Shown: in pieces, positions 35,793 to 44,848 of the stretch
Layout: the number at the start of each line of letters is the position of its first letter
How positions within the stretch are numbered: position 1 is the first letter of the stretch
IMG/VR virus record: IMGVR_UViG_3300035698_019437
Location: 83,269-147,268 of that record
From: a virus
Direction: 5' to 3' (one strand)
DNA: 64,000 bases
Notes under the pieces: model-generated
Database searches by the model: none
Told to the model about the DNA's origin: nothing
Seen by the model: only the letters and a program-made list of their open reading frames with translations
Program-made: the position numbers and the translations under genes

Positions 35793-37715
35793 ATGAAAAA
35801 GAAGAAAAAGAAGACAAAGAAGACAAAGACAAATAAAACTGATCTAATCAGTAAGGCTAGAGTAAAGCTAGAAAGAATATATAAGAAAATACCAGATACT
35901 CAGGGATGTATGGAGAATTTGAAGAAGGAAAATGGTTGTAGTGCTTGGTGCTGCGTTGCGGCTGGAACTAAAGTATATACTCCTTCTGGATTGATACCGA
36001 TTGAAAACTTATCTGTCGGTGATCCTATTTTTACTAAAAATGGTTTGAGTAGAGTTGTCAGAACAGGTAATAGGTTTATCAAGGAACATATTTTAGAGAT
36101 AAAAACGTGCTATGGCAGAACAATCAGGCTTACAAAAGATCACAGAGTATTTGTAGATTTGATAACTAGAAAAAGTAGGTATGTATATGATAAATCGGAA
36201 TTTGTAGAATCTGAGTCGTTAATTCCTAAAACGGGTAAAAACGACCCTGGTCATTATGTAATTTTTCCAAAGATAAATATAAGAGAGAACGATAATCCGA
36301 TTTATATTCAAGTAAACAATTTCGCTGATGTTTTTGTTTGCAATGAGGGGGATGATCTTTCAAAAGATTCTGAATATTGTTATGCTTCATCTGTTAAAAG
36401 AGGTCGTAAAATCAAGAAAAATATTTTGTTAGACCCCGATTTTTGCTGGGTGCTGGGGTTATATCTAGCTGAAGGGTCTGTTTCTACAGATAGTGTAGAT
36501 TTTCATATTAGTTCTGACGAAGTAGATTTATTAAGTAAGTTAGAAAAGTTTGCTAAATCTTTGAATGTTTACTGTTCTAATAAAATTAATATAGGGAAAA
36601 GTAAAACTGTTAGAATTTTTAGTAGGGTATTAGCTAGATTTTTTAAGAATGCGGGTGGTTCTGGCTGTGAAAACAAAAAACTTGATGATAGACTTTTCAA
36701 ACTTATTGTATCAAAAAAAGAATTAAGAAACTCATTTCATCAAGGATTATATGCAGGAGACGGAACAAAAAAACTTTATAAAAATTTAAAATATGCTTAT
36801 ACTACTACTTCACGGAACTTAGTTGATCAGGTCGTATTTTTAAATTATCTAGATAATGAAATTCCTATAGTTCATCGTACACGAAGATATAATAGAAAAG
36901 ATTCTTTTTCTATATCTATCTCTAAGGGTAAGTTTAAGGATTATGTTGAAACCGATAATGATTTTAGGGTTCCTGTGAGAGATGTAAAAACCGTGTCATA
37001 CGATGGTTTAGTTTATGATATTGAGGTCGCTCACGGAGAATCTTTTTTGACTGAGGCAGGAGAAATACATAATTGTCAGATACAGTCTCCACAGGTTCTA
37101 TATGCTGAATTCCTTAATGGTTGGCAGTTTATTCTAGATAACTGGAAGCCTGTTGATATTATAGAGCTTGTAAGAAGGTCTCTTAATACTTATGTAGATA
37201 ATAAACCCACTAAAGGGTGTGTTATGTGGGATTCTGAGTCTAAGCTTTGTTTGAGTCATACGACTAGACCGTTTAGCTGTAGAATGTATGGTATTATTCC
37301 TGCTGAAGAATTTGCTTCTAGAATAGCTAGAGTAAAAGAGCAACTTAAGGATAAGAAAGATGCCGTTATCCATGATCAATGTGTTTTGGTTAGTACAGTT
37401 AGCGGAGAAAAAGTATCTACCATACAGACTGATATTTGGATGGATCAACTAACTCAAGTGGAAATGTTCATAGGCGTTCCACGTCATAGCATTCATGATC
37501 AATTTGGTGGTAGTTACAGAACATATCATGATCATGTATTAATTCATCTTTTTCCTGATGATGTGATGCAGAACCTTTCTATAGTAAGGGTACAAGGAAC
37601 GGATGAAGAAAAGGAAATTGTTGTAGAAAAGTTAACTAATCACTTTAGACAAAGAATGTTTAATATATTCACTGAAGGTGAAGAAAGTGGCAAAACAAAC
37701 ACAGAAGAGAGTTAA
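35793..37715 (+). CDS. YkgJ-like Cys-cluster protein interrupted by an intein
   Basis: A 640-residue precursor. The host protein has an N-terminal Lys run (MKKKKKKTKKTKT), then Cys motifs typical of the YkgJ/UPF0153 metal-cluster family: GCMENLKKENGCSAWC before the intein, and after it CQIQSPQVLY, GCVMWDSESKLCLSH and RPFSCRMYGIIP. These Cys would chelate zinc or an iron-sulfur cluster. Splicing out residues 54-427 (374 residues) would leave a 266-residue protein and join Cys53 to the Cys at 428. The intein cuts into the Cys cluster, so the protein cannot work before splicing. Family function is unknown. Confidence 0.85.
   Translation: MKKKKKKTKKTKTNKTDLISKARVKLERIYKKIPDTQGCMENLKKENGCSAWCCVAAGTKVYTPSGLIPIENLSVGDPIFTKNGLSRVVRTGNRFIKEHILEIKTCYGRTIRLTKDHRVFVDLITRKSRYVYDKSEFVESESLIPKTGKNDPGHYVIFPKINIRENDNPIYIQVNNFADVFVCNEGDDLSKDSEYCYASSVKRGRKIKKNILLDPDFCWVLGLYLAEGSVSTDSVDFHISSDEVDLLSKLEKFAKSLNVYCSNKINIGKSKTVRIFSRVLARFFKNAGGSGCENKKLDDRLFKLIVSKKELRNSFHQGLYAGDGTKKLYKNLKYAYTTTSRNLVDQVVFLNYLDNEIPIVHRTRRYNRKDSFSISISKGKFKDYVETDNDFRVPVRDVKTVSYDGLVYDIEVAHGESFLTEAGEIHNCQIQSPQVLYAEFLNGWQFILDNWKPVDIIELVRRSLNTYVDNKPTKGCVMWDSESKLCLSHTTRPFSCRMYGIIPAEEFASRIARVKEQLKDKKDAVIHDQCVLVSTVSGEKVSTIQTDIWMDQLTQVEMFIGVPRHSIHDQFGGSYRTYHDHVLIHLFPDDVMQNLSIVRVQGTDEEKEIVVEKLTNHFRQRMFNIFTEGEESGKTNTEES
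35952..37073 (+). mobile_element. Intein with LAGLIDADG homing endonuclease domain
   Basis: A 374-residue in-frame insert. It starts with Cys1 (CVAAGTKVYTPSGLIPIENL), carries the Hint-type N block, two endonuclease motifs (VLGLYLAEGSV and GLYAGDGTKKL), and ends with block F and G VYDIEVAHGESFLTEAG then HN before the next Cys. Terminal HN and Cys+1 are the standard residues for protein splicing. It is a selfish element inside the YkgJ-like gene at a conserved metal-cluster position. Confidence 0.92.
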
Positions 37716-38028
37716 GGTAGTTAGTTGTGAATACCATAGCGATAAAAACCTTGTAGTATGGACTGTTCAACCTCTGGACGAAGATAAACCTATTAAAATG
37801 GCATTTAAAAGTACTGAGTTAGGTGCTGCTGTAGGAATATCAGGATATATCCCACCAGATGCAATAGAAAAATTCTGTAAAGAAATTACAGGGAAAGAGA
37901 TTAATTGGGTTCATGAAGTTACCTATGAAAATTCTCCTTCTTTAGATGATGTTAGTAATGAAGACTTAGCAGAACAAGTCCATGAGTTAGATAGTTATCC
38001 ATATGAAGAGATTGAGGACTTGGAATGA
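37687..38028 (+). CDS. Hypothetical protein (113 aa)
   Basis: Start chosen at GTG 37687 (MAKQTQKRVKVV) because AAGG lies eight bases upstream; GTG 37678 is also possible. A small, acidic protein with KPIKMAFKSTELGAAVG in the middle and a Glu/Asp-rich end. It overlaps the intein gene and ends with an ATGA junction to the thioredoxin-like gene. No family was recognised. Confidence 0.65.
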   Translation: MAKQTQKRVKVVSCEYHSDKNLVVWTVQPLDEDKPIKMAFKSTELGAAVGISGYIPPDAIEKFCKEITGKEINWVHEVTYENSPSLDDVSNEDLAEQVHELDSYPYEEIEDLE

Positions 38029-38336
38029 ATATAATATTTTTCGGAAGTGATGATTGTAAAAAATGTATAGCTGCTATAGAAGAAATGAAAGAAACAGGTT
38101 TAGACAAACTTGCTTCTCATTTTCTATATGTAGATGCATTCGATGATGACAAACAACCATTATGTGATGAACATGATGTAGATAAATTGCCTCATGTAAA
38201 GGTATATAGTAACGGACAACTTGCATATGAATCAGTTGGTTCGTGTGATATTGATAAAATAGGAAAAGTTTACGCTGAAGAGCGTGGCAAGATGAAAAAG
38301 TTCAATTTTTTGAAACGTCGAGGAAAGTCTGATTGA
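38025..38336 (+). CDS. Thioredoxin/glutaredoxin-fold protein
   Basis: A 103-residue protein with an N-terminal strand MNIIFFGSDDCKKCIAAIEEM holding a CxxC site (residues 11-14), then DKLPHVKVY where the cis-Pro-type strand of thioredoxins lies. It would reduce disulphides or supply electrons, perhaps to ribonucleotide reductase. Overlaps both neighbours by four or fewer bases, so it belongs to the same operon. Confidence 0.8.
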   Translation: MNIIFFGSDDCKKCIAAIEEMKETGLDKLASHFLYVDAFDDDKQPLCDEHDVDKLPHVKVYSNGQLAYESVGSCDIDKIGKVYAEERGKMKKFNFLKRRGKSD

Positions 38337-40243
38337 TGATCAATTTAAATTCGCAGCAGAAGAAAGCAGTTGAACACGAAGAAGGTCCATGTCTAGTTGC
38401 CTCTGTTCCCGGAAGCGGTAAAACAGCGGTTCTAGTAGAACGTACTGCTAGGCTTATAGAGAAAGGTGTAACGCCTTCGTCTATATTGAGTGTTACGTTT
38501 ACTAATAAAGCATCTAAAGAAATGCGCAAACGAGTTACTAGTAGACTCGGTACTTCTAAAGTTGATTGTGTCATATCTACGTTTCATTCTTTTTGTGTAA
38601 AAGTTCTCAGGAATTATGGTTCGAATATAGGTTATGGTAGCAATTTTTCTATATTAGGTGATTCCGATCAAAAAGCTTTGATTTCTCAAATCGGCAAGAA
38701 GCTAGGTATTCCTAAGAAGAAAATCAATGCATATTCCATACTTTCTAAGGTAAATATATCCAGAGAGAATCTTGAGGAATTTATCGTTCTTGCAGCAAGA
38801 TTCGATAACGATCCAGCATCATGGGCTATAGCTAAAGAATATCTTGAAGAGATGAAGAAGCAGAACGCTATTGATTTTAGTGGTTTGCTATATGAGACTG
38901 TTCAGTTATTCCAGAAGTATCCTAAAATTCTGGAAGCTTTTCAGAATACTTTTAAGTATATACAGGTAGATGAAACCCAAGATACAAACTACATCCAATT
39001 TTACATGATTAATATGATTGGAAAGAAACATAGAAACATTATGCTTGTTGGGGATATCGACCAGTCAATCTATGCGTTCAGGAATGCAAGATATCAGAAT
39101 ATCGTTGATTTCCTAGAAGATCATAAAGATTGCGTTCGTATTCCACTTGAGAAGAACTACAGATCGACTCCTCAGATTATTCGTGTTGCGAACAAGTTGA
39201 TATGCCATAATTCTTCTCATATCGTAGATAAGTTTGAGACAGATAACCCTGATGGGCCTCCTGTTGTATATAAGGAGTTTAATGAGCCTCAAGACGAAGC
39301 TAGGTGGATCGCTTATAAGATTAACAAATTCAAAAATGAACTTGGGTATGATGGAAGCGATATAGCTATCTTCTATCGACTTAATAGGTTGTCTATGGAT
39401 TTGCAGCCTGCATTACGTCATGCAAATATTCCTTTTGTAGTTATAGGTGGTCCCAGCTTCTTTGATAGGAAAGAGATAAAAGATTCGTTAGCTATGATGA
39501 GATTTCTGTCTAATCCTAAAGACGGTACTGCTTTTTACAGATTGATAGACTTGTTCGACGGTATTGGCGATGTAACTGCGCATAAGATACAAGAATTGTC
39601 TAGACAAAACGATATTAGTCTTATTGATGCTTGTAGGAAAGTAGATGGATTGACAAATAGGACTCCTATCCGTAAGGCAGCTAAAAGAATAGCAGATGTT
39701 TTCGATTTCGATTACAAGGCATGCAATTTGACTCAGTGTTTCGATACGCTTATGAATAAACTTCGTTACAAAGATACTTTAGAATTGAAGTGCAAAACCG
39801 GCAAAGAATTTTTGGAAAGACAAGATAATATCGATTCCTTCGTCTCGGATGCAGTAGGTTTTACGAATAACAGTACAGCTAAAATAGATGATTATCTGAA
39901 GAACGTAAGCTTAATGTCTTCAGAAGATGGTGACGCGGATGAGCAATCGATTAGTCTAATGACGTTCCATGCAGCTAAGGGATTAGAATTTCCGATAGTA
40001 TTTACGGTAGGTGTCGAACAACAGATATTGCCTCATTATCTTGCTGTGGCTGATGCGACAGATGTTCAGTCTAAGAAAGAAGCCATAGAAGAAGAGAGGC
40101 GTATATTTTATGTTGGTATGACTAGAGCAAAGAAACATCTGAATATTTCTTCATGCAAATATCGCAGAGTACGTCAGCAAGGAATGTTCATACAACAATC
40201 AGGATTGCCTAGTCAGTTTTTAAAAGAATCTGGTTTAAGATGA
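38336..40243 (+). CDS. UvrD/PcrA-type superfamily 1A DNA helicase
   Basis: A 635-residue 3'-5' helicase. Motifs in order: SVPGSGKTAVLVERTA (motif I), TNKASKEM, VDETQDTNYIQ (motif II), VGDIDQSIYAFRNA (motif III), NYRSTPQI (motif IV), TFHAAKGLEFPIVFTVG (motif V) and RRIFYVGMTRAKKHL (motif VI). The start ATG 38336 has GAGGA ten bases upstream; a TTG at 38333 is an alternative. It likely removes proteins from DNA and helps repair or replication restart. Confidence 0.92.
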   Translation: MINLNSQQKKAVEHEEGPCLVASVPGSGKTAVLVERTARLIEKGVTPSSILSVTFTNKASKEMRKRVTSRLGTSKVDCVISTFHSFCVKVLRNYGSNIGYGSNFSILGDSDQKALISQIGKKLGIPKKKINAYSILSKVNISRENLEEFIVLAARFDNDPASWAIAKEYLEEMKKQNAIDFSGLLYETVQLFQKYPKILEAFQNTFKYIQVDETQDTNYIQFYMINMIGKKHRNIMLVGDIDQSIYAFRNARYQNIVDFLEDHKDCVRIPLEKNYRSTPQIIRVANKLICHNSSHIVDKFETDNPDGPPVVYKEFNEPQDEARWIAYKINKFKNELGYDGSDIAIFYRLNRLSMDLQPALRHANIPFVVIGGPSFFDRKEIKDSLAMMRFLSNPKDGTAFYRLIDLFDGIGDVTAHKIQELSRQNDISLIDACRKVDGLTNRTPIRKAAKRIADVFDFDYKACNLTQCFDTLMNKLRYKDTLELKCKTGKEFLERQDNIDSFVSDAVGFTNNSTAKIDDYLKNVSLMSSEDGDADEQSISLMTFHAAKGLEFPIVFTVGVEQQILPHYLAVADATDVQSKKEAIEEERRIFYVGMTRAKKHLNISSCKYRRVRQQGMFIQQSGLPSQFLKESGLR

Positions 40244-40941
40244 TATCTTACGAAACATTGATAGGAAAACACGATGGGGAGTCGGCATTTGTGTTTGGTG
40301 CTGGTACAAGTCTATTCGGAGTTGATCTTTCTCCTGTTCATAAACATATAGTTTTATGTGTTAATTCGAGCTTCATACTAATGCCGTGGAACGAGGGAGA
40401 ACCAGATAGAAGGTATTGGTTATCTAATGATGCTTTAGTAAGAAGATGGACTTACTGGTCTAAAGTGAAGAAATCTAAAGCCATTAAAATAGTACGCGAT
40501 AGTTGGAAGAAGTATGAAAAAGAGATAAGCGACTTTCTTGTTTTTTCTCCTAGACCGACTAAGGAAAGTGTTATCAATCCAGATGATACTGGTTTGTGCT
40601 ATTGTTCTAGCGTTCCAAGTAGTATAGATTTGGCAATACAAATGGGATGTAAAAAAATATTTGTAATGGGCTTGGATCAATATAAAGTTTCAGATCGCAG
40701 ATATTTTTGGGAATTTATGCCAAGGAAAGAACAGCCTACTTGGTCTCATGGATTTAGATATTTACCAAATTATGATCAGCAACTTTGGACGTTTGGTTTT
40801 GATAGACAAGCATATTCGGCGTTAGAAGAATTCTCGAAAATCAAAGGTGCAAAAATATACAATTGTAACATGATTAGCAAGATAGATTCGTTTGAGAAGA
40901 TAACGTTTGATCAAGCTTTGGAGATCGTCAATGGGAATTAA
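40240..40941 (+). CDS. DUF115/GT42-like protein (possible nonulosonic acid transferase)
   Basis: A 233-residue protein with a single Rossmann-like domain: GESAFVFGAGTSLFGVDL (about residues 9-26), VLCVNSSFI, and SIDLAIQMGCKKIFVMGLD (about 127-145) followed by RYFWEFMP. Order and spacing match the family of DUF115/Maf proteins and GT42 sialyltransferases, which use CMP-sialic acid type donors. A paralogue at 41740 and neuA, neuB and phosphatase genes lie next to it, supporting a sialyl-type sugar transfer. This is a motif-plus-context inference, not a certain family call. Confidence 0.55.
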   Translation: MISYETLIGKHDGESAFVFGAGTSLFGVDLSPVHKHIVLCVNSSFILMPWNEGEPDRRYWLSNDALVRRWTYWSKVKKSKAIKIVRDSWKKYEKEISDFLVFSPRPTKESVINPDDTGLCYCSSVPSSIDLAIQMGCKKIFVMGLDQYKVSDRRYFWEFMPRKEQPTWSHGFRYLPNYDQQLWTFGFDRQAYSALEEFSKIKGAKIYNCNMISKIDSFEKITFDQALEIVNGN

Positions 40942-41440
40942 ATGGACACATTTCAAAGAAACATCCAAACATAAGTTTTGGGTTTCTTTTTATATAGTAA
41001 AGATATGTCTGAAGCTTCTTAAGAGAGCGATTGTTCATGACGATAGCAAATATTCAGGAGAAGAAGGTAGACTTTTCGCTTTATCAGTTCCTAAGCTTAG
41101 AGGTTTAACTTATGGCTCGGAAGAGTATAAAGATATCTTAGCCAATATGCTCAATCCCGCAATCAAAAGTCATTATGCTAGGAATCGTCATCATCCGGAA
41201 CATCATGATAATGGAATTAATGGCATGTCATTTATTGATAAGATAGAAATGGTGTGTGATTGGAGAGCAGCAACAAGAAGACATGATGATGGTTGTATAT
41301 TTAAGTCTCTTGAAATAAATCAGAAACGATTTGGATATGATGATAGAGAGAAAGAATTGTTCTTGAGTATAGTAAAAGAATTGGAGAACGATAATGCAAA
41401 AAAGAGATACAATCAGGAGAAGATACACAGTGAGAGATAG
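40931..41440 (+). CDS. DUF5662-like hypothetical protein
   Basis: A 169-residue protein with many His and Asp: RAIVHDDSKYS, HYARNRHHPEHHD and EMVCDWRAATRRHDD. This resembles the phage-common family DUF5662 and looks like a metal-binding HD-type fold. The start (ATG 40931) overlaps the end of the preceding gene. Function is unknown; a phosphohydrolase activity is possible but not shown. Confidence 0.65.
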   Translation: MGIKWTHFKETSKHKFWVSFYIVKICLKLLKRAIVHDDSKYSGEEGRLFALSVPKLRGLTYGSEEYKDILANMLNPAIKSHYARNRHHPEHHDNGINGMSFIDKIEMVCDWRAATRRHDDGCIFKSLEINQKRFGYDDREKELFLSIVKELENDNAKKRYNQEKIHSER

Positions 41441-41750
41441 AGTATATAGAAAAAGTCATTTTCATAAATTCCCTTTCGATGCTATAAAGTATCGTAAAGA
41501 TGAGCATGGGTATCAGACTGAATATCCTTTGAACACATCCTTTGGTCTTGGCGGTCATGGATTTGCTGATGGAGTCTGGACTATTTCTATTATACATAAA
41601 GACTCTAGTGCGGATATATATGAATTGCCTGATTATCTGCAATACGTTCTGAATACAGTTAGAGACTGGGGCAGAAGTGACGTTAAGAACGATCTGAGAG
41701 TCAAGCTAGAAGATGTAACAAGATTATTAGGTATAGTCAATGAAGATTGA
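41394..41750 (+). CDS. Hypothetical protein (118 aa)
   Basis: Preceded by GGAGAACGATA and overlapping both neighbours. Basic N-terminus (KRDTIRRRYTVRDRVYRK), then a His/Gly/Phe-rich core (SFGLGGHGFADGVWTISII). No family was recognised; co-expression with the nonulosonic acid genes is implied by overlap. Confidence 0.65.
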   Translation: MQKRDTIRRRYTVRDRVYRKSHFHKFPFDAIKYRKDEHGYQTEYPLNTSFGLGGHGFADGVWTISIIHKDSSADIYELPDYLQYVLNTVRDWGRSDVKNDLRVKLEDVTRLLGIVNED

Positions 41751-42510
41751 AGAACTAGAAAATATGCATGCAGATTCTCCCCTGATATTCGTAACAGGAT
41801 CAGGTCCATCTCTTCATGATGTTAATATTGATATGATTAAGGAATATCCTATCATATCTGTTAACTCTTCTATTATGAAGTTCGGAGCATTTGCGAATCA
41901 TTTTGTTTCAGATGATATAGGTGCAAAAAACTGGAATTACTATACTCAAATACTTCCCAATATTCCATGTACCAAGTTGTTGTATAAAGACAAGTTGAAA
42001 ATGCATGCTAAATATTTTGATAAAGATAAGGTAGTATTCTTTAAACATAAATGGTGGTTTTCTCCTAAAGAAAACAAGTACAACTCAAAAGGTCTTGTTT
42101 TGACCAAGGATGCGAAGGCTCCAATTGTAGGTGCTAGAACTTCTTTGGGTACTGCTTTACATTTTGCGTACATAATGGGCGGAGAAAATACGAGAATAGT
42201 ATTATTGGGTTCTGATTGTTGTTACAGAGGAAATAAAAGATATTTCTGGCAACTTGATGGTGAACCTCAAGTATTTAGAACTACAGGAGAACCAGTATTT
42301 TCTACTCCTAATAGGGGTAGGTATATGGGAGAGCCAGTAGATGCTCATTCTATGGACTTCCTTCAATATTGGAAAGCGTTTGTAAAACAAAATGAAGGTA
42401 CTCCTAATCTTCATATTATAAATTCGTCAGGCGGCATTCTAGATTATTTTGAACGTATGCCTTTGGAAGAAGTGTTGATTAAATATGGAAACAAAAAGGA
42501 GCAAACATAA
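41740..42510 (+). CDS. GT42/DUF115-like protein (possible sialyltransferase-type enzyme)
   Basis: A 256-residue protein. FVTGSGPSLHDVNIDMI (about residues 18-34) compares well with the GNGPSL start of CstII-type sialyltransferases; IISVNSS follows, and RTSLGTALHFAYIMGGENTR (about 134-153) with IVLLGSD matches the nucleotide-binding half. The C-terminal LHIINSSGGILDYF (about 228-241) fits the last strand of that fold. Paralogue of the protein at 40240. Together with NeuA-like and NeuB-like genes it could transfer a CMP-activated sugar. The acceptor is unknown. Confidence 0.6.
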   Translation: MKIEELENMHADSPLIFVTGSGPSLHDVNIDMIKEYPIISVNSSIMKFGAFANHFVSDDIGAKNWNYYTQILPNIPCTKLLYKDKLKMHAKYFDKDKVVFFKHKWWFSPKENKYNSKGLVLTKDAKAPIVGARTSLGTALHFAYIMGGENTRIVLLGSDCCYRGNKRYFWQLDGEPQVFRTTGEPVFSTPNRGRYMGEPVDAHSMDFLQYWKAFVKQNEGTPNLHIINSSGGILDYFERMPLEEVLIKYGNKKEQT

Positions 42511-43258
42511 AATATTATCTGTAGTGACTGCTCGTGCTGATTCAAAAGGATTACCGGGTAAAAATTTCAAGATACTTGGGGGAAGACCTCTTTTTGAGTA
42601 TTCTGTATTTGCATCTCTTGACAGCGAAAACGTAGGGTTGACAACTGTAAGTTCCAATTGTAACGAAGTAGAAAAATACACCAAGATCATGTTGAATAGG
42701 ATGAATAGGAATATGGGGGTGTTGAATGATCGAATTTCTATGTTTAACGGTGGCGGTTACTTCATTGGTTGGTTAGAGTTTATAAGAAGGCCAGATGAAT
42801 TTGCTGGTGATATGAGTAAGAACGAAGATGCTTTGATACACACTTATAATTATTGTAAAGACAAATGGAACTTCGATGCGGATATCATAGTCAATCTACA
42901 GCCAACATCTCCAATTCGCAATAATGGTTTGCTTGATAAATGTATAGAGAAATTCATAGATGACGATGCGGATAGTTTATTCACATCATCAAAGCATACG
43001 CCGTTCTTCTTCAAGGAAAGAGATGGATTAGTGGTAGCTGAATGGGATGTGAAAAACAGGCCGATGCGACAAGAAATTTCTGATTTTATGTTTCACGACA
43101 ATGGGAATATTTATATAATGAAGAGAGACTTATTATTAAGTGAAAGATGTAGATTGGGTGGTAAGATGATAATGATGGAAACTGATAAGTTTCAAAGCAT
43201 GCAAATAGACGATGAAGATGATTTAGCTATCATAGAAAATGTCATGAGCAGATTATGA
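42485..43258 (+). CDS. neuA: CMP-nonulosonate (sialic acid) cytidylyltransferase, NeuA-like
   Basis: Activates a nine-carbon keto-acid sugar with CTP to a CMP-sugar. The signature TARADSKGLPGKNFKILGG (about residues 15-33) is the CTP-binding loop of NeuA. NLQPTSPIRNNG (about 138-149) and FHDNGNIYIMKRDLL (about 199-213) are also characteristic. At 257 residues it is about the usual length (around 220-230 plus an N-terminal extra). It overlaps the GT42-like gene by 26 bases, so sugar activation and transfer are co-translated. Exact sugar (Neu5Ac, KDN, legionaminic or pseudaminic acid) cannot be told. Confidence 0.85.
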   Translation: METKRSKHKILSVVTARADSKGLPGKNFKILGGRPLFEYSVFASLDSENVGLTTVSSNCNEVEKYTKIMLNRMNRNMGVLNDRISMFNGGGYFIGWLEFIRRPDEFAGDMSKNEDALIHTYNYCKDKWNFDADIIVNLQPTSPIRNNGLLDKCIEKFIDDDADSLFTSSKHTPFFFKERDGLVVAEWDVKNRPMRQEISDFMFHDNGNIYIMKRDLLLSERCRLGGKMIMMETDKFQSMQIDDEDDLAIIENVMSRL

Positions 43259-43551
43259 TTATTGTAGATATCGTATGGATAAATAAAGAAGATCACAGTG
43301 GTTTTGGTTCTATGGTAGCTCAAAAAATGGCAGATTATTTTCGTAGTCCTTATGGTTTTAGGACTCTATCTTATAAAGCAGATATCAAAAAAGAAAGATG
43401 GTTAGACCCTGATTATCACACTAAAGGTATGCAAGAGCCTAGATGCACTTTGTGGTACAAAGGGGATAAGCCAGATAATCACTTAGAAATCTCCGAAAAA
43501 TTGAAAGATATAGTGAATAAACTGTTTTTCTGGGATGTTATTATGGTTTAG
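43255..43551 (+). CDS. Hypothetical protein (98 aa)
   Basis: A compact protein in the nonulosonic acid region, beginning on the ATGA overlap with neuA. It shows IIVDIVWINKEDHSGFGSMV at the start and RCTLWYKGDKPDNH in the middle. No family was recognised. Confidence 0.6.
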   Translation: MIIVDIVWINKEDHSGFGSMVAQKMADYFRSPYGFRTLSYKADIKKERWLDPDYHTKGMQEPRCTLWYKGDKPDNHLEISEKLKDIVNKLFFWDVIMV

Positions 43552-43621
43552 TCGCGTGATAAGATTTCCTGTAACATCGTCATATGATGGACGATATGGT
43601 ATCAGTAGCAGGAGATAAATA

Positions 43622-44848
43622 GTGTATACACAGTCAGATTTTTTCGGCAACGTAATCGATTTAGATTTGAAAAGAGGGGTTAAGAAAATAGACTTACTTG
43701 ATGAAGGAAGAGAATCTTCTACTTTTAGTCTATGGGACGAAGAATTTACTCTACAAGAAGTTTCTAGTTGGATATATGGCATACTGGGAAGCCGATTTGT
43801 TAAGTGGACTAAAACCACGGAAACTGAAAACCGGAAATTTGTTTTTGGACCAGAAGTAAGGGTGTGGATGAATAGAAAATCAAATAGAAACTTATCTTCT
43901 ATTTTATTAGATACTGGCGTGAGCATAGAGCGTCAAAAACCATTTAGGAACTATTATGGAGGGACTTTAGTAGGCCCATCGCAGTCTAAGATATGGGCCT
44001 TTTTCCGTGAATCCGGTTTGAATAAATTTCTAGAACATTATTTATACGAGATGGATGGAGTAAAAATATATGAACAGTCAATCCCTGAGTTGAATCTTGA
44101 AAAAGAATATGAAAAGAATAGAAAATGTTTTTTAGGGGAAAATTTCTGCAATAGAAGTTTTAAACTAGGTATATCTGGATTGTCTTTAAGTTCGTCTTTA
44201 AATGTAAGTATATTAGATCAAGAAAATAAACTGCTAAAGTTAAAAACTGAAAAGCTTGCTAAGCGAAGTAAAAACTTATCGGATGTACCAATAGAAAATA
44301 TAAGAATTGCAGCTAGAAATTCTCATTATATTCCAAGGATACCTGTATATATAGATGGCTATGCAAATCATGTATCGTTATTTAAAGACGAGATGGTAAA
44401 TAACATGTCTGCTTTAGAAAATGTAGTACCTAAAAATATGTTAAGGCTAATAGAGAGTGAAGTCTGTTTGCACGGATTATCATCTACAAAAGAATCAAGG
44501 AAGTATCAAGCTTACAAGATAAGTAAAGAGCATATTGTAGATAACTCATACTTACAAAATTTTTTGTTCTACCCTCATTTTGTTGAAAACATAACTTTTT
44601 TACCTGTCGGTTATAATTGTTCGCTACCTAAATGGCAAAACGTAGAATCAGGAGTCAGGAAATCAGTAAAAACGATTAAAGACGGATGCTATTATGATTT
44701 TGACGAGTGGCGAGATTTAATATATGCTATTTTACAGAAATTGGAAGTTCAGTTATTAGATGAAACAAACAAATTACAAAAGAGTAAAATGACTAAATGT
44801 ATAAAAGAAATAAATCAAGTTATTGTATTAGTAGGAAAAGTTTTTTAA
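43622..44848 (+). CDS. Hypothetical protein (408 aa)
   Basis: GTG start with GGAGATAAATA upstream. A large globular protein without membrane segments or recognised motifs; basic surfaces (VRVWMNRKSNRN) and several Trp-rich turns (FSLWDEEF, VSSWIYG). It runs tail-to-tail into the neuB-like gene, the stops overlapping by four bases. It could be linked to the sugar pathway only by position. Confidence 0.65.
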   Translation: MYTQSDFFGNVIDLDLKRGVKKIDLLDEGRESSTFSLWDEEFTLQEVSSWIYGILGSRFVKWTKTTETENRKFVFGPEVRVWMNRKSNRNLSSILLDTGVSIERQKPFRNYYGGTLVGPSQSKIWAFFRESGLNKFLEHYLYEMDGVKIYEQSIPELNLEKEYEKNRKCFLGENFCNRSFKLGISGLSLSSSLNVSILDQENKLLKLKTEKLAKRSKNLSDVPIENIRIAARNSHYIPRIPVYIDGYANHVSLFKDEMVNNMSALENVVPKNMLRLIESEVCLHGLSSTKESRKYQAYKISKEHIVDNSYLQNFLFYPHFVENITFLPVGYNCSLPKWQNVESGVRKSVKTIKDGCYYDFDEWRDLIYAILQKLEVQLLDETNKLQKSKMTKCIKEINQVIVLVGKVF

